A stretch of DNA of 64,000 nt from Clostridiales bacterium (lineage in GTDB: Bacteria; Bacillota; Clostridia; Lachnospirales; Lachnospiraceae), in assembly GCA_021204045.1 (NCBI GenBank), contig JAJQAA010000058.1, positions 24,310 through 88,309 on the forward strand, given 5' to 3'. Below are positions 51,525-60,706 of this stretch, in pieces; position 1 is the stretch's first letter, and every line of letters begins with the position of its first letter. The position numbers and the translations under genes were made by a program. The notes beneath the pieces are model-generated. The model did no database searches. It had not been told where the DNA came from and saw nothing but the letters and a program-made list of their open reading frames with translations.

Positions 51525-52898
51525 TTAAAACTCCGTTTTCGCCATATCCCTTACCAGTTCATCATTCTGTGCTGGATTGCCATTAATATTTCCCCAGCTG
51601 ATTCCTTCATAATTGCCTTCATAATCCAGCTCTTTAAACTGACGCACCAGATCAACGATGGTCTTATGCGGATATTTTGCCGGAACATCTGCAAATTCTT
51701 TTTCTTTATTGGTGATAACAAGTACATCACACTCGGAGCATACTGCATCAAGATCATCGGTAATGATGTCATGCAGGTGCGGAATCTTTGCCGCAATAAA
51801 GTCTGCATTCGTTCCCGTTAATTGCGACACGCGTACATTCTTATCGTAAATATGAATCTCATATCCTTTACCAAGAAGTGTCTCTGCAACATCAACAATT
51901 GGACTGCAGCGAAGATCATCTGTCCCGGACTTAAAGCTCAGACCAAGGATAGCAATCTTCCGCTTTCCTTTGCTCTCGATGATATCAACCGCATTTTTCT
52001 TCTGAATTTCGTTGCTCGGATCAATTGCCATGATCACCGGCACATCTACATACAGGTCATGAGCCAAAGTACGCAGCGCCTTGGAATCTTTTGGCAGACA
52101 GGAGCCTCCATAAGCGAAACCCGGCTTGAAATAATACGGAGAGATGTTCAGCTGCTTATCCTTGCAGAAAATCTCCATTACCTTGTGGCTGTCAATTCCG
52201 AGTCCTTTACAGATATTACCAACTTCGTTTCCAAAGACTATCTTAAGCGCGTGGTAGGTGTTGTTCACATATTTCATAATCTCCGCGACTTCAATGTCTG
52301 TGGAAATAAACTCACCGGGAATATCCTTATACAACTCACGAAACATAGCCTCTGCTTTTTCATTATCCGTGCCAATCAGAGTAAGCGGCGGGTTTAAATA
52401 ATCACGAACGGCCGTACCTTCACGAAGGAACTCCGGGTTCGACACCACTGTGAAGTCAACATTTCTCTTCTTCCCGGACGCTTCTTCAATGATCTCTCCA
52501 ACCTTCTTATTCGTCCCCGGAAGAACCGTGCTGCGGATAGCAACAACATGAAAAGAATCCTTATCCTTCAGCGCGTCGCCAATCTCACGGGCGACCCCAT
52601 AAATATAGTTCAGATTCAGATGTCCTTCTTTGCTGCTGGGTGTACCGACAACGATAAAAGAAATTTCTGAATGATTCACCGCATAGCGGTAATCCATTGT
52701 ACCCTCCAAAAGCCCTTTATCGTGTGCTTCTTTTACCAGCTCATCAATTTCAGCTTCAATGATTGTCGGGCGTCCCTGATTGATCAGATTCACTTTATTT
52801 TCTGATACATCATTGCCTATCACATGGTGTCCCAGTTTCGCACAGCAGGCAGCGCCGACACATCCTACATATCCAAGTCCAAAATAGCTGATATTCAT
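51525..52898 (-). CDS. ugd: UDP-glucose/UDP-sugar 6-dehydrogenase
   Basis: 457-residue enzyme that oxidises UDP-glucose (or a UDP-HexNAc) to the uronate. NAD-binding YFGLGYVGCVGAACCAKLGH at the N-terminus, the FLREGTAVRD substrate loop, the catalytic Cys in YGGSCLPKDSKAL and the C-terminal LSFKSGTDDLRCSPIVDV are all present. It supplies UDP-uronate for the locus. Some relatives act on UDP-GlcNAc or GDP-mannose; with ManC next door GDP-mannose cannot be excluded. Confidence 0.9.
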   Translation of the reverse strand: MNISYFGLGYVGCVGAACCAKLGHHVIGNDVSENKVNLINQGRPTIIEAEIDELVKEAHDKGLLEGTMDYRYAVNHSEISFIVVGTPSSKEGHLNLNYIYGVAREIGDALKDKDSFHVVAIRSTVLPGTNKKVGEIIEEASGKKRNVDFTVVSNPEFLREGTAVRDYLNPPLTLIGTDNEKAEAMFRELYKDIPGEFISTDIEVAEIMKYVNNTYHALKIVFGNEVGNICKGLGIDSHKVMEIFCKDKQLNISPYYFKPGFAYGGSCLPKDSKALRTLAHDLYVDVPVIMAIDPSNEIQKKNAVDIIESKGKRKIAILGLSFKSGTDDLRCSPIVDVAETLLGKGYEIHIYDKNVRVSQLTGTNADFIAAKIPHLHDIITDDLDAVCSECDVLVITNKEKEFADVPAKYPHKTIVDLVRQFKELDYEGNYEGISWGNINGNPAQNDELVRDMAKTEF

Positions 52899-52944
52899 GA
52901 TTCCAGTCTCCTCATTTTTGATTTACAATCTTTCATGTCACTAT

Positions 52945-54255
52945 TTAAACATCGCAGATGATCTTATCCTTCAAGGTTAACTCGTTACCAACCTGAACCT
53001 CAATCAGACTGAGATCCGTTTCCGCAATGATCATATGCTTGCACCCGGCAGCGATCGTTACGACATCACCCGGACAAACCGTCTGCTCCGTTCCATCAAT
53101 AATTGTCTTTCCTGTGCCGGAAATAATTGTCCACACTTCATCCTTAAGTTCATGATAGTGATAACTCATGTGATGTCCGGCCTTCATTGCGTTTTTAATC
53201 GTTAAAGCTCCCGGTTGTGCATCAATCACCGTATAAGTCCCATAAGATTTCTCCGCAAAATGCACATCACCACTGATTGCCTCAACGTAGGGCTTCATCT
53301 GGCCGCTCCGCTCCTTATCAGAAACAAGAATGCCATCTGTACTGGCTGCTACAACCATATCCTTGCAGCCCATGACTAAAATAGGAATCCCCAGTTCATT
53401 GACTGCATTCACATTTTCACAGGTCTCGTCCAACGTAACATTGCCTTTTGTCCTATCGGCCATAACCTCAGCCATCATATTCCAGCTGCCAACATCCTTC
53501 CACTCCCCCGCATAACGCATCACCTGGATAGAAGGTTCCTTCTCAACAACCGCATAGTCGAAGGAAATTTTAGGCAGGGTATCATATTTAGAATACAGGT
53601 CATGGTAATCGGTAAAATCAATCATGCCGTGAGCTTTATCGAGCAGATAGCCAATTTTAAAAGCAAACACCCCTGCATTCCATAACGCCCCCTGGCTGAT
53701 GTACTGTTTCGCTGTTTCTTTATCCGGTTTTTCCCTAAATTCCTTAACTGAGCTGACAGAATCCGTCGTTTTCGGAATAATATATCCGTACTTTTTACTC
53801 GGTACGGTCGGTTCTATTCCCATCAATGTCAGATTTGCAGACCCCTGTAAAACCAGATTTTCAAGCATATTTACTGACTCGTAATAGGTATCGTCAACAT
53901 AAGGATCCACGGGACAGACAGCCACAGCCTCATCCAGTCCTATACCAAGCTCATCATGGAGATATGCAACCGCAAGCACAATGGCGGGAAATGTATCCCG
54001 TCTGCACGGTTCTGTACAAATAGAAACTTTATCGCCAAGCTGGTTATGAATTGCAGAAACCTGCGTCTTTGATGTGGCTATCGTGACTTTTGCCTGTGGA
54101 TCAACTGATACAATCTGGTTATATACGCGATGAACCATCGACTCATAATTGCCGTCATTATCTTTGAACAGTTTGATAAACTGCTTGCTTCTTACATCAT
54201 TGGACAGAGGCCACAAACGCTTACCGCTTCCTCCGGAAAGCAATATGATGTTCAT
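52945..54255 (-). CDS. manC: Mannose-1-phosphate guanylyltransferase (type II, with cupin domain)
   Basis: 436 residues. NTP-transferase domain with LLSGGSGKRLWPLS and EFREKPDKETA, then a C-terminal cupin (GHHMSYHYHELKDEVWTIISGTGK) as in bifunctional ManC/phosphomannose isomerases. It makes GDP-mannose from mannose-1-phosphate and GTP. The protein is slightly shorter than the usual ~470. It follows the phosphomutase gene by 12 bases, so the mannose branch is complete here. Confidence 0.9.
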   Translation of the reverse strand: MNIILLSGGSGKRLWPLSNDVRSKQFIKLFKDNDGNYESMVHRVYNQIVSVDPQAKVTIATSKTQVSAIHNQLGDKVSICTEPCRRDTFPAIVLAVAYLHDELGIGLDEAVAVCPVDPYVDDTYYESVNMLENLVLQGSANLTLMGIEPTVPSKKYGYIIPKTTDSVSSVKEFREKPDKETAKQYISQGALWNAGVFAFKIGYLLDKAHGMIDFTDYHDLYSKYDTLPKISFDYAVVEKEPSIQVMRYAGEWKDVGSWNMMAEVMADRTKGNVTLDETCENVNAVNELGIPILVMGCKDMVVAASTDGILVSDKERSGQMKPYVEAISGDVHFAEKSYGTYTVIDAQPGALTIKNAMKAGHHMSYHYHELKDEVWTIISGTGKTIIDGTEQTVCPGDVVTIAAGCKHMIIAETDLSLIEVQVGNELTLKDKIICDV

Positions 54256-54267
54256 TCGGTCTCCTCC

Positions 54268-55965
54268 TCACTTCAATCCAAGTCTTATCTGAATTGTATT
54301 CTGTGTATCTGTCAATTTCTTCTCCGCGGATTCTTTATCAACATCCCTGATGCTGTAATAAATCTTAATTTTCGGTTCTGTTCCGGATGGTCTCACCGCA
54401 ATCCATGAACCATCATCCAAAATATACTTCAGCACATCGGATGTCGGCAAAAAGCCAAAGCCTTCTTCCGCTTTAACCGGCCGACTGTAATCGATAATCC
54501 GCTGCGTTCCTTCAAACGGAGAACCGCTGCTCCGCAGGTCAGACATCATGGAAGAAATCCTCTCTAAGCCGTCCTTACCTTTCAGTGTGAAACTGTCCAA
54601 CGCATCTCGGTAATAACCAAACTCCGCGTAAATTTCATTCACACGGTTCAGAAGAGTCTTGCCATGAATCTTGTGGTATGCAGCCATTTCACATATCAGA
54701 AGACTGGACACAACGGCATCCTTATCCCTCGCATGAGTTCCGGCAAGATAGCCATAGGACTCCTCGTAACCAAATACGAAAGTATAATTTCTCGCACTGT
54801 CATGTTCCTTTTTCGCCTGCTCAAATTGTGTGATCTTCTCCCCGATGAACTTAAAGCCAGTTAATGTTGAAAACACAGTCAGCCCATACTTTTTAGCAAT
54901 CTCCGTACCAAGCTCCGAGGTAACAACCGTCTTGACCACAGCCGGTTTATGAAGTGATGACAGATCCGTATTGCTCAGGACAAAGTCCATCAGCAACGCA
55001 CCCATCTGATTACCGGTGATAAGCTGATACCCATTACCTGTCTTGACCGCTACCCCAACACGATCACAGTCCGGATCAGTACCAAGGACAATATCCGCTC
55101 CATTTTGCTTCGCCAGGGCAATACCCATCTCAAGCGCACGACGATCCTCTGGATTAGGAGATACAACAGTTGGAAAATCCCCATCTGAAACGGCCTGTTC
55201 CGGTACACAGTCCACGTGCGTAAAACCATCCACACGTAAAGCTCTCTGCACCGGCACATTTCCTGTTCCATGCAAAGGAGTATATATGATGTGAAGATTC
55301 TTTTTCGCTTCCTTGTCCGAAAATCTGCTCTGTTTACTCACAGCATTAATAAAATGATCTGTCAGATCGTCCACTATAATCAGATCGTCATTTCCATTAA
55401 AGTTAATATTGTGATAATCCGATACAGCATCCACATAAGCAATAACTTTTTTCGCCTGATTCGGAACAAGCTGACAACCGTACTCGTCATAAACCTTATA
55501 CCCGTTGTATTCCTTCGGATTGTGGCTTGCCGTAATAACGATACCCGCCACAGTTCCCCAAAATCTCACAGAAAAGCTCAACTGCGGAGTTGGCCTTGCA
55601 TGAGAATGAAGATATACTTTTATCCCCATGCCGCTTAAAACATTCGCGGCTGTCTTTGAAAAGTAATCGCTGTTATTCCGGGTATCATATCCAATGACCA
55701 CGCCTCGCTTTTTACAAACCTCTGTGCCGTAAATAGCAAGAAGATAATTTCCAAGACCTGTGGTAACCTTACCAATCGTGTATTTGTTCATTCGGTTCGT
55801 TCCGGCTCCCATGATACCGCGCAAACCACCGGTACCAAACTCTAAATCTCTATAAAAACGATCCTTTATCTCTTCTTCATCTGTAAGAGAAGACAATTCT
55901 CTGCGTGTTGCCATATCAAAGAATTCATCTATCTTCCATTGTTCAAAACTTTCCACATAACTCAT
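54268..55965 (-). CDS. Phosphoglucomutase/phosphomannomutase
   Basis: 565-residue alpha-D-phosphohexomutase. The phosphoserine loop TASHNPKEYNGYKVYD, the Mg2+ site GTDPDCDR, the sugar-binding GYEESYGY and the phosphate-binding RPSGTEPKIKIY are intact. It provides mannose-1-P and/or glucose-1-P for ManC and UDP-sugar synthesis. Three possible starts are clustered; ATG at 55965 is best placed relative to CGGAG. First gene of the lower-GC part of the locus. The ~220-base gap before relB contains no gene. Confidence 0.9.
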   Translation of the reverse strand: MSYVESFEQWKIDEFFDMATRRELSSLTDEEEIKDRFYRDLEFGTGGLRGIMGAGTNRMNKYTIGKVTTGLGNYLLAIYGTEVCKKRGVVIGYDTRNNSDYFSKTAANVLSGMGIKVYLHSHARPTPQLSFSVRFWGTVAGIVITASHNPKEYNGYKVYDEYGCQLVPNQAKKVIAYVDAVSDYHNINFNGNDDLIIVDDLTDHFINAVSKQSRFSDKEAKKNLHIIYTPLHGTGNVPVQRALRVDGFTHVDCVPEQAVSDGDFPTVVSPNPEDRRALEMGIALAKQNGADIVLGTDPDCDRVGVAVKTGNGYQLITGNQMGALLMDFVLSNTDLSSLHKPAVVKTVVTSELGTEIAKKYGLTVFSTLTGFKFIGEKITQFEQAKKEHDSARNYTFVFGYEESYGYLAGTHARDKDAVVSSLLICEMAAYHKIHGKTLLNRVNEIYAEFGYYRDALDSFTLKGKDGLERISSMMSDLRSSGSPFEGTQRIIDYSRPVKAEEGFGFLPTSDVLKYILDDGSWIAVRPSGTEPKIKIYYSIRDVDKESAEKKLTDTQNTIQIRLGLK

Positions 55966-56169
55966 CGTCATCACTCCGATATTTATCCTTCAAGGCCGCG
56001 ATGGATATGCCGATGCTTGAAAATATTTCCATAGCACGGCCAGTGTTTTAAGCGCCCTCCTGAGTGCTTATTACAAGGTCCTCACGCGAAAGTAATCCCA
56101 ACTGCACGTCAGGGCCTTTTAATAAACACTCCGGTTCTATAACCCCTTCTGTGGGTAAAAATAAGTTTC

Positions 56170-56198
56170 TTGCATTTATGCGCACATTGTGCTACAAT
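56170..56198 (+). promoter_or_regulatory. Promoter for relB-yafQ
   Basis: -35 TTGCAT, 17-base spacer, -10 TACAAT, 32 bases before the antitoxin ATG. A small GCGCACATTGTGC palindrome (56180-56192) fills the spacer and may be the antitoxin operator. Confidence 0.7.
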
Positions 56199-56230
56199 AT
56201 CATAAATTTAATTTAAGGAGGTACTATACA

Positions 56231-56503
56231 ATGGCAATGACTACTATCAACATCCGCACGGATGAGGACATTAAAGCAAGATGCGAAAGTCTCTTTGAAA
56301 GTCTCGGAATGAACATGTCCACAGCAATCAACATTTTCCTGAGGCAGTCACTCCGCACCAACGGATTGCCGTTTGATGTCAAGGCGGATATTCCAAATGA
56401 GACTACCCTCGCTGCTTTCCGCGAAGGCGACGCAATTCTTGCCGATCCTTCCGTAAAGGGATATACCAACATCCAGGAGTTGAGGAAGGCTCTTGAAGTA
56501 TGA
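56231..56503 (+). CDS. RelB/DinJ family antitoxin
   Basis: 90-residue antitoxin: an N-terminal ribbon-helix-helix (TTINIRTDEDIKARCESLFESLGMNMSTAINIFLRQS) that dimerises and binds its own operator, and a C-terminal tail that neutralises the toxin. GGAGG 11 bases before the ATG at 56231. It overlaps the toxin gene by 4 bases (ATGA). Lies on the strand opposite to the polysaccharide genes. Confidence 0.92.
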   Translation: MAMTTINIRTDEDIKARCESLFESLGMNMSTAINIFLRQSLRTNGLPFDVKADIPNETTLAAFREGDAILADPSVKGYTNIQELRKALEV

Positions 56504-56778
56504 AATATGAAGTCAAGTTCACTACGCAATTCAAGAAGGATCTCAAACTCGCCAAAAAGCAAAATAAGGATCTTGATAAGCTGTTTGAAATCGTTGATCA
56601 GATCGCCAATGACCTTCCCCTGGATTCCAAATATCGGGATCATGATCTAACCGGCAATTATGTTTCATACCGAGAATGCCATGTGGAACCAGACTGGCTG
56701 CTTATCTATAAAAAAGACGACATTGCATTGGTTTTGCTTCTTTACCGTCTCGGTAGCCATTCTGAATTATTTAGCTAA
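56500..56778 (+). CDS. yafQ: YafQ/RelE family mRNA interferase toxin
   Basis: 92-residue RelE-superfamily toxin. YafQ signatures: FKKDLKLAKKQNKD, the catalytic ECHVEPDWLLIYKK (His-x-x-x-Asp-Trp) and the C-terminal RLGSHSELF. It would cleave mRNA on the ribosome when antitoxin is lost. The pair sits between the GC-rich assembly genes and the lower-GC sugar genes, a position that could stabilise the acquired block. Confidence 0.92.
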   Translation: MKYEVKFTTQFKKDLKLAKKQNKDLDKLFEIVDQIANDLPLDSKYRDHDLTGNYVSYRECHVEPDWLLIYKKDDIALVLLLYRLGSHSELFS

Positions 56779-56927
56779 TCATCGTTCTCCCACCCTCTTT
56801 TTAAGCGTTGATCTTAAATGCTTATGTTGCGCGTTGTCTGCTTATATTCAAATTTCCTTGACTTTCTGAAATAAGCCTCATAAAATAAACCCGCCTATTT
56901 CAGATTCACACATGACAGAGGGCATTT

Positions 56928-58568
56928 TTACTCCGCCCCTTTCCGCCTCAGCACCACCGCAACCGTCTTCAGCAGAATCTTGATATCCAGCCACAGATTC
57001 CACTCGCTTATGTACTGCCGGTCGAGCCGCACGACCTCTTCAAAATCTGTGATGTCGCTTCGCCCGCTGATCTGCCACAGACCCGTGATACCGGGCTTGA
57101 TCGAGAGTCGGCTGCGATGATGCAGCTCATACTCGGATACCTCGTCGACCAGAGGCGGCCGCGTACCCACCAGGGACATATCGCCGCGCAGGACGTTGAA
57201 GAACTGTGGAAACTCATCCAGGCTGGTGTTTCGCAGAAACTGCCCGATTCCGCTCTTTTTTGTACCGTCGGGCAGGATACGGTTGCCGATCACACGGGGA
57301 TCAAAATCCAGCTTGAACATTTTGCTGTCGCTCATCTTGTTTTGTTTCAGCAGCTCCGCCTTTCTCGCGTCGGCGTCCGGGTACATGCTGCGGAATTTAT
57401 ACATTTTAAATTTTTTCCCGTTTTTCCCCACCCGCTCCTGGGTAAAAAAGACCGGGCCGGGCGACTCGATACAGATGGCCGGGGCGACAAACACAAACAA
57501 AAATCCCGTAATGATACAGCCGACGATTCCCCCGGCGATATCCAGCATCCGCTTCAGAAAAAGTCTTCTGGAAGAAGCGTAGTTGATCGTCGTCGTGAGC
57601 ACCGTGTAGCCGCTGATCCGCTCGATGAACTGCTTTTTCCCCGGTTCGCCGGACATATTTGCGAGATTCAGATGGATCGTCACTCCGGTTTCCTGAAGCT
57701 CACGCCGCAGTTCCTCCGGAAATTTCATGCCGTCCGACGGTACGAGGAGCACTTCATCGATCCACTCCCGGCAGACATACATCGCGGCGTCACGCCATTC
57801 GGCGACGACCGGCACTCCGGCAATATCGCGGCCGTCCCAGCCATCTTCCCGACGCATATCCGGTTCCCATACGGTTGTTCCGGTATGATCCAGAGAAGCG
57901 GCGGACTCACGCCATGCGTCGGCCATTTCCTGCGCTTCTTCCGGAACCGAAGCACTGCCCGTGGCTTCCTTCCGATCCCGCGGCACATCATACAGCGCCC
58001 CCGCAGCTCCCCCGGCGGCATCCCCGGCAGTGCCCCCGGCAAGCACAACGCCGGCAATCGTATAACCGGCGTAATTATTGGCTTTGAGATTCCCGATCAC
58101 GGTTTCGGCAATTTCCGGGGCCGTGATGACCAGCAGGGAGCGTTCCCCGCCTTCCGCCTTTTTCTTTCTCAGGAACTGTTTCCACACGTTTCGAACCGCG
58201 TAGGTAAGCATCGCGTAGATAAGGAATGTGAGAAATAAAGTCAACCGGGAATAAGAGACACCCAGCTGCAGCGCGAACAGATACAATAACGACAGGCCAA
58301 ACAGCACGATAACGTGCTGCGCGGTGGCGAGGAATTCCATCCGCCCGCTGCGCTTAAGCACTCCTTTTAAGGTTTCCAGAGAAAAAAGAACAATGAGATC
58401 CGCGCATGTCAAAAAGATGGCCATATCGTGGTAGAGAATCTGCGCATAGGGATTCAGCCCATACCCTCTGAACGCGTACGCCAGTACAAACGCAAACTGG
58501 AGACAGACAAGATCCAGCAGTATAAAGTCAAAATGTTTCAGCCAGCCTTCAATTTCTTTTCTGTACAT
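56928..58568 (-). CDS. Initiating undecaprenyl-phosphate sugar phosphotransferase (WbaP/CpsE type)
   Basis: 546 residues. Four to five N-terminal membrane helices, a central Rossmann-like domain and the C-terminal bacterial sugar-transferase domain: KRMLDIAGGIVGCII, GPVFFTQERVGKNGK, FKMYKFRSM, RNTSLDEFPQFFNVLRGDMSLVGTRPP and PGITGLWQISGRS. It attaches the first sugar-phosphate to the lipid carrier. The central domain holds an unusual ~75-residue Ala/Gly-rich then acidic insertion (from LAGGTAGDAAGG to REDGWDGRD). GC-rich, unlike downstream genes. Ribosome site weak. Confidence 0.9.
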   Translation of the reverse strand: MYRKEIEGWLKHFDFILLDLVCLQFAFVLAYAFRGYGLNPYAQILYHDMAIFLTCADLIVLFSLETLKGVLKRSGRMEFLATAQHVIVLFGLSLLYLFALQLGVSYSRLTLFLTFLIYAMLTYAVRNVWKQFLRKKKAEGGERSLLVITAPEIAETVIGNLKANNYAGYTIAGVVLAGGTAGDAAGGAAGALYDVPRDRKEATGSASVPEEAQEMADAWRESAASLDHTGTTVWEPDMRREDGWDGRDIAGVPVVAEWRDAAMYVCREWIDEVLLVPSDGMKFPEELRRELQETGVTIHLNLANMSGEPGKKQFIERISGYTVLTTTINYASSRRLFLKRMLDIAGGIVGCIITGFLFVFVAPAICIESPGPVFFTQERVGKNGKKFKMYKFRSMYPDADARKAELLKQNKMSDSKMFKLDFDPRVIGNRILPDGTKKSGIGQFLRNTSLDEFPQFFNVLRGDMSLVGTRPPLVDEVSEYELHHRSRLSIKPGITGLWQISGRSDITDFEEVVRLDRQYISEWNLWLDIKILLKTVAVVLRRKGAE

Positions 58569-58693
58569 ATCTCACTTTTTCACTCGTCATTTATGAACTG
58601 CCGCGGAATCCGCGTACTGGACGCTGCAGGTCTGCCCTGTTATCCCGCGGCAGCGTATCCCCTGAAAACAGATTACAATCAATATCCCGCTTG

Positions 58694-59497
58694 TTATTTC
58701 GTCATCACATACGCCGTACCGGAGCCCGGGATCACGAGGCTGACAAAACCATTTGCCGCGTCGATACGGGTAGGCTGAATAATCATAGGCAGCCCGGTCA
58801 GGTTGTCAATGTACACGACCGTTATGCTGCCTCCGGCCTGCGGGAGATCAGAAACATAGAGCGTCACCTCGACGTTCCCTGTCTTTTCCAGACCCGTAGC
58901 TGCGTCCTTCGTCTGCAGGGAAACCGACGTGCCAACCATGCTGTAACCGTCAAGCCCCAGGGCCGCAACCGTTTCCGGGTTCCCCTGGCTGAGGTTATTC
59001 ATCGTATTGATGGTGCTCTCGGACAGGCCAGCCGTTGCCTGCTCACCCGACTGGATAGAAACCGCGGTGTCACCGATTACGGCATCGCCCTGCTCATTGC
59101 GCGTGATCGCTTCGCCAGTCGTCGTCGACGTGTTATAGGCCAGGCCGGTTACGGTCGTGCTGGTTGTGCTCGTCGTGCCGCTTGTGTCCGTCGTCGTCGT
59201 GACCGTCACCTGTGTGATATCGGTCCTTGTACCGTCCGTATGTTCCACCACGGCAGGCTCCTCACTGGTTGTAACCGTGGTCGACGTGGTCTCCGTGGTT
59301 GACGTAGTCGCCGTAGTTGGCGTAGTCGCAGTAGCCACCGTCTGGCCTGCTCCAACCGTGATCGTCGGGCTGCCGGTTGACGTATCAGAGGCACTGCTGC
59401 GATAGTCATCATCGATACTGCCCTCCGCAAAAACACAGATTGGCGTCGCCGCGAGGACAGCCGCCAAAACCAGCGCGTTAATGATTGTTTTTTTCAT
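58694..59497 (-). CDS. Secreted Thr/Ser-rich protein of the polysaccharide locus
   Basis: 267 residues. Signal peptide (KKTIINALVLAAVLAATPICVFA) with likely cleavage after VFA, then ~110 residues dominated by Thr and Ser, then a compact C-terminal domain (residues ~150-265) with beta-rich VSLQTKDAATGLEKTGNVEVTLYV and VYIDNLTGLPMI. No LPxTG or membrane anchor. The start at 59497 has a GGAAGGTG site. The Thr-rich part suggests a glycosylated or wall-spanning stalk; function unknown. Sits between the LCP ligase and WbaP genes. Confidence 0.75.
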   Translation of the reverse strand: MKKTIINALVLAAVLAATPICVFAEGSIDDDYRSSASDTSTGSPTITVGAGQTVATATTPTTATTSTTETTSTTVTTSEEPAVVEHTDGTRTDITQVTVTTTTDTSGTTSTTSTTVTGLAYNTSTTTGEAITRNEQGDAVIGDTAVSIQSGEQATAGLSESTINTMNNLSQGNPETVAALGLDGYSMVGTSVSLQTKDAATGLEKTGNVEVTLYVSDLPQAGGSITVVYIDNLTGLPMIIQPTRIDAANGFVSLVIPGSGTAYVMTK

Positions 59498-59578
59498 GAT
59501 TTTCACCTTCCTTGAAAATATCTTTCAGCGGCCCTCGCGGGCCGTAGAGTTACCTCTGCAATTACCGGTATTGTACGA

Positions 59579-60706
59579 CTATGGTACCTTGTAAAAGAAC
59601 AGCTCCAGCAGCACCGGTACCGCCTGCTGCTGGTTCGGATAATACTCGTCATAGGTAGCCGTGGCCATGCCGATGCCCGGCAGCGTGTAATAGCCATCCG
59701 CCGGGATACCCTCGCCCGCCAGCACATCCGCCGCGGTCTTTAAGTATTCATCCTTGCTCATGTCCGTGATCATATAATCCTGGATCATCTCAAACAGGTC
59801 GGGGACGAGATTGCTGTTGTGCTTCGACTGTTCCCGCAGCGCCGTGAAATATCCCTGGATATACTGCTTATGCTGATCCATGCGGTACAGCGCTGTGTTA
59901 TCCTTCGTGATATCGCGGTAACGCACGAAACGCTCCGCCTGACTGCCATGCAGTGTGATTGTCGTTCCCTGCACAAAGGCCGGATCCGCGGCCTCCATGC
60001 CCTCGGTCGGCACCGTGACGGTGACGCCGCCCACCGCGTCGTTCAGCGTCGCAACCACCGCGAGATCCGCGGCCAGATAATTCTGAACGGGCAGACCCAG
60101 CAGCAGATGGGAGACGGATTCGCTCATGTTCTCACAGCTCATCTCGCGGCCGTCGCCGTAGGTATAGGCCAGCAAAAGGTGATCTACTTCTTTGCCGCGC
60201 AGACTGCCGTCTTTATTAAGTGCAGTGATCTCCGTCATCGTATCGCGCGGGATCATAAGCAGGCGCGCCTGACCACGCGCACTATCCCAGGCCATCAGGA
60301 AAATGCCGTCCGCCTGCCCGGCTTTACCATCCGCTGCAAGACTGCGATACTCGGTCAGCTCGTCGGAACGATCGACGCCCATACAGAGGATCGCCCGCAC
60401 ATTGCCGCTGCGCCGCCAGGTTTCCCCATGCCAGATCACCGTGCGTTCGCTAAGATCTGGCAGACCGCTCCCGGACCCGTCCGGAGCCTGCTCCGCGCTT
60501 TCATCCACAACTTCCGTTTCGGCGTTCGCGACCTCTTCCAAAGCTTCCCGCGCAGCGATCTCCGCCTCAATGGCTCTCCGCTCCTGATAACGTCCCACGC
60601 CCTGCCAGGCCAATACGGCAAGCGCCGCCAGGCCAAGCCCGGCCAGAGTAAGACGCAGCTTCCGGACCCGCCGCTTCCAGGAGCTTCGGCGTCCGGGCCG
60701 GCTCAT
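59579..60706 (-). CDS. LytR-CpsA-Psr family protein (polymer-to-wall ligase)
   Basis: 375-residue type II membrane protein: basic N-terminus (RPGRRSSWKRRVRKLR), one membrane helix, an acidic linker, then an LCP domain with MGVDRSDE, DGIFLMAWD, LLMIPRDTM, AVGGVTVTVP and ERFVRYRDI (the R/D residues that bind the polyprenyl pyrophosphate). Expected to attach the capsule polymer to peptidoglycan. Its ATG overlaps the CpsD stop (TAATG). Stop codon TAG. A GGCCC/GGGCC hairpin (59529-59544) lies between it and the Thr-rich gene. Confidence 0.9.
   Translation of the reverse strand: MSRPGRRSSWKRRVRKLRLTLAGLGLAALAVLAWQGVGRYQERRAIEAEIAAREALEEVANAETEVVDESAEQAPDGSGSGLPDLSERTVIWHGETWRRSGNVRAILCMGVDRSDELTEYRSLAADGKAGQADGIFLMAWDSARGQARLLMIPRDTMTEITALNKDGSLRGKEVDHLLLAYTYGDGREMSCENMSESVSHLLLGLPVQNYLAADLAVVATLNDAVGGVTVTVPTEGMEAADPAFVQGTTITLHGSQAERFVRYRDITKDNTALYRMDQHKQYIQGYFTALREQSKHNSNLVPDLFEMIQDYMITDMSKDEYLKTAADVLAGEGIPADGYYTLPGIGMATATYDEYYPNQQQAVPVLLELFFYKVP

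Noticed and set aside
55966..56188. JUMPStart/ops element before the phosphomutase gene
   Set aside because: No GGCGGTAGC-like sequence was found in the gap.
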